Below are positions 31,101-34,391 of a stretch of DNA of 34,391 bases, piece by piece. The position numbers and the translations under genes are program-made. How positions within the stretch are numbered: position 1 is the first letter of the stretch; each line of letters opens with the position of its first letter. The DNA comes from Podaxis mareebaensis (lineage: Eukaryota > Basidiomycota > Agaricomycetes > Agaricales > Agaricaceae), in the NCBI GenBank assembly GCA_018524725.1, contig JAEUWP010000142.1, positions 1-34,391 on the forward strand, read 5' to 3'. The notes below the pieces were generated by a model. That model was not told the origin of the DNA. It searched no databases and worked only from the letters and a program-made list of their open reading frames with translations.

Positions 31101-31594
31101 AGGTACCAGAAGCGCGCGGAAGGGTTATACCGGAGATGGACTCGATGAGGGAGGATTTTCCAGCGGATTGGTTACCTATAACTGCTATCTGTGGGAGATC
31201 AATGTCGACTTGGACTCTAGGGGGAACGAGAACATATATTGCTTAGTTAGGGTATTATTATGTAGGTTGACGAGGGAGAGATTATGCACCCTGTGTTGTG
31301 TAACCCGTTGACAAGGTCCAACATCCGACGACGACTTTGGGACATTTGTGGGTTAGAAAGACCAACTGCCTCGTCAGCGTTGCCACCGCCATTGGTGGCG
31401 CCGTTGACATTGCCATTGGTGGTGCTAGTGCTTATGGCGGTCGCTGTCGAAGTCGACGTAGTTGTGCCATTAGTCCAGGAAGGGAGAGAAGGGGTAAGGG
31501 AAGGACTGGGCAGGGAAGCAATACTGGGCGGCGTGCTTGGTACAACGACCGCCTTGGAGGGAGAGGATACAGCTTTGCTCTTTCTGAAGGCCAT
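28196..31594 (-). CDS. Dynamin-like large GTPase with internally duplicated middle region, 976 aa
   Basis: There are nine exons (high to low): 31594-31290, 31216-30750, 30688-30569, 30509-30441, 30384-30093, 30027-29158, 29109-28912, 28859-28489 and 28434-28196 (2931 nt). The N-terminus (1-75) is Ser/Thr/Pro/Asn-rich. GTPase motifs: G1 GNQSAGKSS (116-124), the switch-I region GTCTRCP (139-145), G3 DLPG (255-258) and G4 TKPD (324-327). The middle/stalk region follows from about 420, and the C-terminal effector domain is about 850-976 (YFQVAYKRF, VPMAIDYELV, ending RLIYN). It lacks an obvious PH or proline-rich C-terminal domain, so it resembles the Mx/Vps1-like soluble dynamins abundant in Agaricomycetes. 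Residues 419-533 are repeated at 575-688. The exon 5/6 junction fits only as a GC-AG intron (30092-30028). A role in membrane remodelling is likely; the organelle is unknown. Confidence 0.9.
29217..29558 (-). repeat. Internal duplication, copy 2 (dynamin residues 575-688)
   Basis: This encodes LPEIQKIESK ... SKPPPQNAFDEVAK ... RHIEGIQNKEG ... EHEEGDCCGDGLGEE. It then runs into the unique IYADEVYQRMQ segment expected once in this dynamin family. Confidence 0.85.
29559..29681 (-). repeat. 39-bp coding minisatellite in the dynamin gene
   Basis: About three copies of a 13-residue unit (DRLPEIQKEVGKG, DRLPDIQKEIKKE, DRLPDIQKEVKKE), plus DR and the start of the next LPEIQK. At DNA level the 39-bp unit AACCTGTCTnCC...TTTTTGAATnTC is clear on the plus strand. 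The unit is seeded by the LPEIQKE sequence that opens both flanking 115-residue copies. Confidence 0.9.
29682..30026 (-). repeat. Internal duplication, copy 1 (dynamin residues 419-533)
   Basis: This encodes LPEIQKEIES ... PKPPPQNAFGEVAK ... RHIEGIPSKDG ... ECEEGDCCGGGLGEE. It pairs with copy 2 at 29558-29217 across nearly its whole length. Confidence 0.85.
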
Positions 31595-32005
31595 GATTCA
31601 AATTTGATAGAGATGGTAAGGAACGGAACGGGCTGACAAGGGAGGGTGTTATTTATCATAATCCCGAGCGGCATGCCCTGTGGTACAGTATGTTACGTAT
31701 AGGGAGTCCTTGAGGCTCCAATATTGTGGCCGCAGGGTTGGAGGTGTATACCGCATGGCCTGTTCCGCAGCCATGGCATTTCGTACGAAAGCTTCTATGT
31801 GGTTCATGTATCAATTCTAAGAAGTTTTACTATTATTGATCACCTGTTGGCCACTTTTCATATGTATACCTTCTTCCTCGCTCATGGCGTACACTCTGTT
31901 GAATATTGCACAACTATGTATAAATATCTTCAGTGAATATTTATGATTTGTTTGCAATTTTATATTGGCAGATGGCCATGTCGGAACAGTTTTGACGAGC
32001 CCAAG
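31595..32005. other. Upstream region of the dynamin gene
   Basis: No gene and no clear TATA box are seen. The plus ORF 31724-31936 has no supporting feature. Confidence 0.4.
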
Positions 32006-32205
32006 CTGGCATAATGATCATAATGATCATCGTCTTGACTGTCTAAGTTCCCAGATGTTAGAATCCTCCTTCTCATCTCACACTAGCTCGTATCCAGTGG
32101 CCTCCAGAACATTACCAAAGAACCGCTGTTTACGACAGAGTCGCATTTATCGTCGCACGCCCTAGGTCTGGCTACCTCTAATAGTGATGTTCGCTCTTCC
32201 CAGTA
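32006..32205 (+). repeat. Direct repeat R2, upstream of the dynamin gene
   Basis: This is the diverged partner of R1 (27906-28093), with the dynamin gene lying between the two. It ends at the TA dinucleotide (32204-32205) that flanks the transposable element. Confidence 0.75.
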
Positions 32206-33034
32206 CTATTGACGCACCCTGGTTCGGATGGCACCCCGGTTCGGACGAACATTTGTATGTTGCTCTACACTCTGTGTAAATTCTCCAAAAATTCATAATA
32301 AATGGCTAATAAATAATCAATCTAATGTGCGTGCATTACTGTACTGAAATATGAGGCGGTTGGAGAGAGCGTCGAGCGGGGTCAATATCACTCTCTGTCA
32401 CCCTAGCCGAGGAATGCCGTGTCGGGGCTTGAATACCATTGATGAGATCTGGAGACTCACGTCATTTATTTGAGGACAATAGTCTGGCTCTGCTTCGACG
32501 CTGTGCGTCAAACTCTTCCTTCTCTACCTATGACCCGGACCAAGGGAGGCTCGTCACGGGATCCTCGTCGTGCCTATGAGGACCCAGAATACGAGAATCG
32601 TATTATGGCTGTACTACATCTGAACCATCTTCAGCAGTCGGGACAAGCACCACTACACAAGCTCAACCTGACCATGGTCCTCCAACTGTTCTGGTACACA
32701 TATCACCATACGCACCAGCTTCATATCTGTCTTTTCCGCCTAATCCTGGTGACCCTCCAGGGGCTGTTTATGCTCATTCGAGTTTGCTATCCCATAATTC
32801 ATCAGCATACTATTACCATAATCCATAATGTGGTCCATCTAATTACAACATGTATATAGACTCACATCCTCGTTACTGACTACATCAAGCCAGAATACCT
32901 AGTACCTACTAGTAATCTCAACATAATCATCTACGTACATAGATCAGCTGAGTTTGAAAAAGGCCAGGTGGGAAAGACGTGACTGAGGTGACCATCCGAA
33001 CCGGGGTGCCATCCGAACCGAGGTGCGTCAATAG
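32206..33034. mobile_element. Non-autonomous Tc1/mariner-type DNA transposon (MITE-like), 829 bp
   Basis: The ends are inverted repeats of 40 bp: 32206-32245 starts CTATTGACGCACC, and 32995-33034 ends GGTGCGTCAATAG. They match at 38 of 40 positions, with the two mismatches adjacent. Inside each end the string GGTTCGGA occurs twice, 16 bp apart, which recalls the sub-repeated ends of fungal pogo/Fot1-type elements. The element is flanked by TA on both sides (32204-32205 and 33035-33036), the usual Tc1/mariner target duplication. The related repeat R1 shows a single TA at the matching place. The interior has one ORF (32530-32859, start MTRTKGGSSRDPRR) without a recognisable DDE transposase, so the copy cannot move by itself. 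It may be a deletion derivative of a larger element. Confidence 0.85.
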
Positions 33035-33097
33035 TATAGAAGGATAATAGAATGTATATGCAACCTTGTTTTCAATGAGAACTGAATTGAAACTGAA

Positions 33098-33496
33098 TTG
33101 CTCCACATCTGGAATCTCGCTAAAACGTGTGGCATATACACTGATGAAGTGTATTACACTCTACCAAGCAGGCCGGCCATAGTGAAGAACCTGAAGAAGC
33201 ATGTGCCTAAAATAGAGGAACTTCATTTTACGTCCTCATGGGCGTCTTCTTCTCCCATACTACATCATGGAACTATCTTCCCTGCCTGATGATCTTGTCC
33301 AAGCCGGCTGGCCGTATGCTACGGGTAGCAGCACCCAAGCCAAACAAGCACCATCGGCCATGACATGTTTCTTGGCGGTGCTCCGAAGGCCCTGCTGCCG
33401 TTCACAACTGGGTATATGTGCGCTGAACGCACGCCTGTCCAATACAATGAAGTGGTGCGAAAGCCAGACCGGTGCCAGATCTTCGAAGCAGCACAA
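33098..33496 (+). other. Possible coding fragments, unassigned
   Basis: Two plus-strand stretches look protein-like. One lies around 33150-33288 (VKNLKKHVPKIEELHF), recalling the leucine-rich part of fungal F-box-type proteins. The other is at about 33330-33496 (IGHDMFLGGAPKALLPFTTG ... DRCQIFEAAQ), lying between a GGTAG acceptor and a GTAAGC donor. They are in different frames with no convincing join. They may be exons of a gene I cannot resolve, or remains of one. Confidence 0.2.
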
Positions 33497-34046
33497 GTAA
33501 GCTAGACCGGTGTTAGAACCTCTTTTCCTGAGGTCGATGGTTCGGGCTATTCGTCCATGCCGTCGACTGCAGTCGCTTGAATTCGCGAGGTGATGAGGGC
33601 ATGGGATGCGGGCAGATTTGGGAAAGAGTGTTCGAGTTGGCTGGATGCACGACTGTGGACTGACAAAGGTAAATGAATTGACTATATAATGTATTTTCAA
33701 ATCGCAGTATACAATAGCAAGTGACCGAGGGAAGACGACAACCAATCTGGGGATGCGGTGCGCCGTTATTCGAGTCCCCATCCCCGGAGATGACTAAATC
33801 CGCAACATGTGTCGGACCCTATCAGACGTTGGCAGGTGCGATCGGGCTCTCGTGATGTTCACGAACAGACTTGTGCATGCGTTTGCCTCATTTCTTTGAT
33901 CCCCTCATTTCCCTTTCATTTCGGGTTCTGACTGCCTCGCCTGCGCCTCGTTGTTTACTAAATCTATGAAACATGCTCATTCCACGTCTCAGGGGATGAT
34001 GCGAGCACCTCAACCTCTGCTTCAACCTTCGATTCTCTGAGCAGCC

Positions 34047-34054
34047 TATAAAAA
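34047..34054 (+). promoter_or_regulatory. TATA-like box
   Basis: TATAAAAA followed by a pyrimidine/CA-rich leader. The only nearby ATG (34129) opens a 14-codon frame, so the transcript it might serve is unknown. Confidence 0.3.
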
Positions 34055-34274
34055 CGATCCTCCTTTGCCCCACACCAAAACATTCCCCCCCTAGTGCTAT
34101 TGGCCCCTCCTTTCCCTCTAACTGGACATGCGTTTCTATGTCAATGTTAGCCTCCATGCCAAGCCGATGTAGGTGTCCAAGGTCGAGGCGTGTAGCCAAT
34201 GAGGCTTGAAGAACAATTAACGATCAACGGCCCGTTCGCGCAAGGTGTACGTTTAGACTTTGCGCGAGTATCTC

Positions 34275-34288
34275 GCGTGACGTCACGC
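34275..34288. promoter_or_regulatory. CRE-type palindrome (bZIP/ATF site)
   Basis: GCGTGACGTCACGC is a perfect 14-bp palindrome containing TGACGTCA, the consensus bound by CREB/ATF-class bZIP factors (Atf1 or Atf21 in fungi). No gene is assigned to it. Confidence 0.45.
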
Positions 34289-34391
34289 TCTTTCATGGCG
34301 CCGCACTTGAACGGCTTTTTTGTGTGCCATCTCAGGCGTCCTGGTATGTTTTTCTAGAAAGGAAAATCGATCCCTTTGGACGTGCTTGCCT

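Larger units (their letters stand above)
33497..34391. other. Intergenic, promoter-like at the end
   Basis: No gene is recognised. A TATA-like box at 34047-34054 and a CRE palindrome at 34275-34288 suggest regulatory DNA for a gene that may start beyond the window. The minus ORFs 33260-33781 and 33888-34199 lack motifs and supporting splice sites. Confidence 0.35.

Noticed and set aside
32470..32859. Transposase ORF inside the TIR element
   Set aside because: The 129-codon frame has no recognisable helix-turn-helix or DDE signature and its second half looks like random sequence.
33260..33781. 173-codon minus-strand ORF
   Set aside because: It has no motif or splice support and overlaps better plus-strand coding-like stretches.

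Overview
The window looks like gene-dense nuclear DNA from a filamentous fungus, most likely an Agaricomycete (Basidiomycota). The evidence is short GT-AG introns (about 48-73 nt), genes with many introns, and recognisable fungal genes: UTP20, a CTK3-type CTD-kinase subunit, a Mis12-type kinetochore protein and a dynamin-like GTPase. No bacterial, organellar, tRNA, rRNA or CRISPR feature was found.

Positions 1-10,150 are an accessory region. It carries small secreted proteins on the minus strand and long stretches that look non-coding. Four genes here or nearby (1598-1810, 5683-6249, 9935-10150, 15350-15895) and one decayed copy (3781-4244) share a six-cysteine module, C-x2/3-C ... C-P ... 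C-W-x-C-C, behind a signal peptide. Two members carry four tandem modules each. The 3781 and 5683 loci lie on a tandem duplication of roughly 2 kb that includes their promoters. The 15350 locus is a diverged inverted copy of the same unit. Most members have a small intron in the 5'UTR just before the ATG.

Positions 10,900-17,800 hold two paralogous short-chain dehydrogenases (SDRs) of 307 residues with identical exon lengths. Between them lie a Mis12-type kinetochore gene, a relic of the SDR/Mis12 junction (13491-13680), and the inverted secreted-repeat gene. The block appears to have been built by repeated segmental duplication.

Positions 18,054-31,594 are conserved housekeeping DNA. A CTD-kinase gamma subunit (+) converges on the 13-exon UTP20 gene (-). 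This is followed by a nine-exon dynamin-like GTPase (-) whose middle region carries an internal duplication of about 115 residues bridged by a 39-bp minisatellite. One of its introns is best explained as GC-AG.

Positions 31,600-34,391 contain a direct repeat matching the 3' flank of the dynamin gene. An 829-bp non-autonomous Tc1/mariner-type element, with 40-bp inverted ends and a TA target duplication, abuts it. Weak coding fragments and a promoter-like end carrying a CRE palindrome follow.

The most novel feature is the secreted CWGCC-module family with its duplication, homogenisation and decay. All splice models were made by eye, using reading-frame continuity and family conservation.
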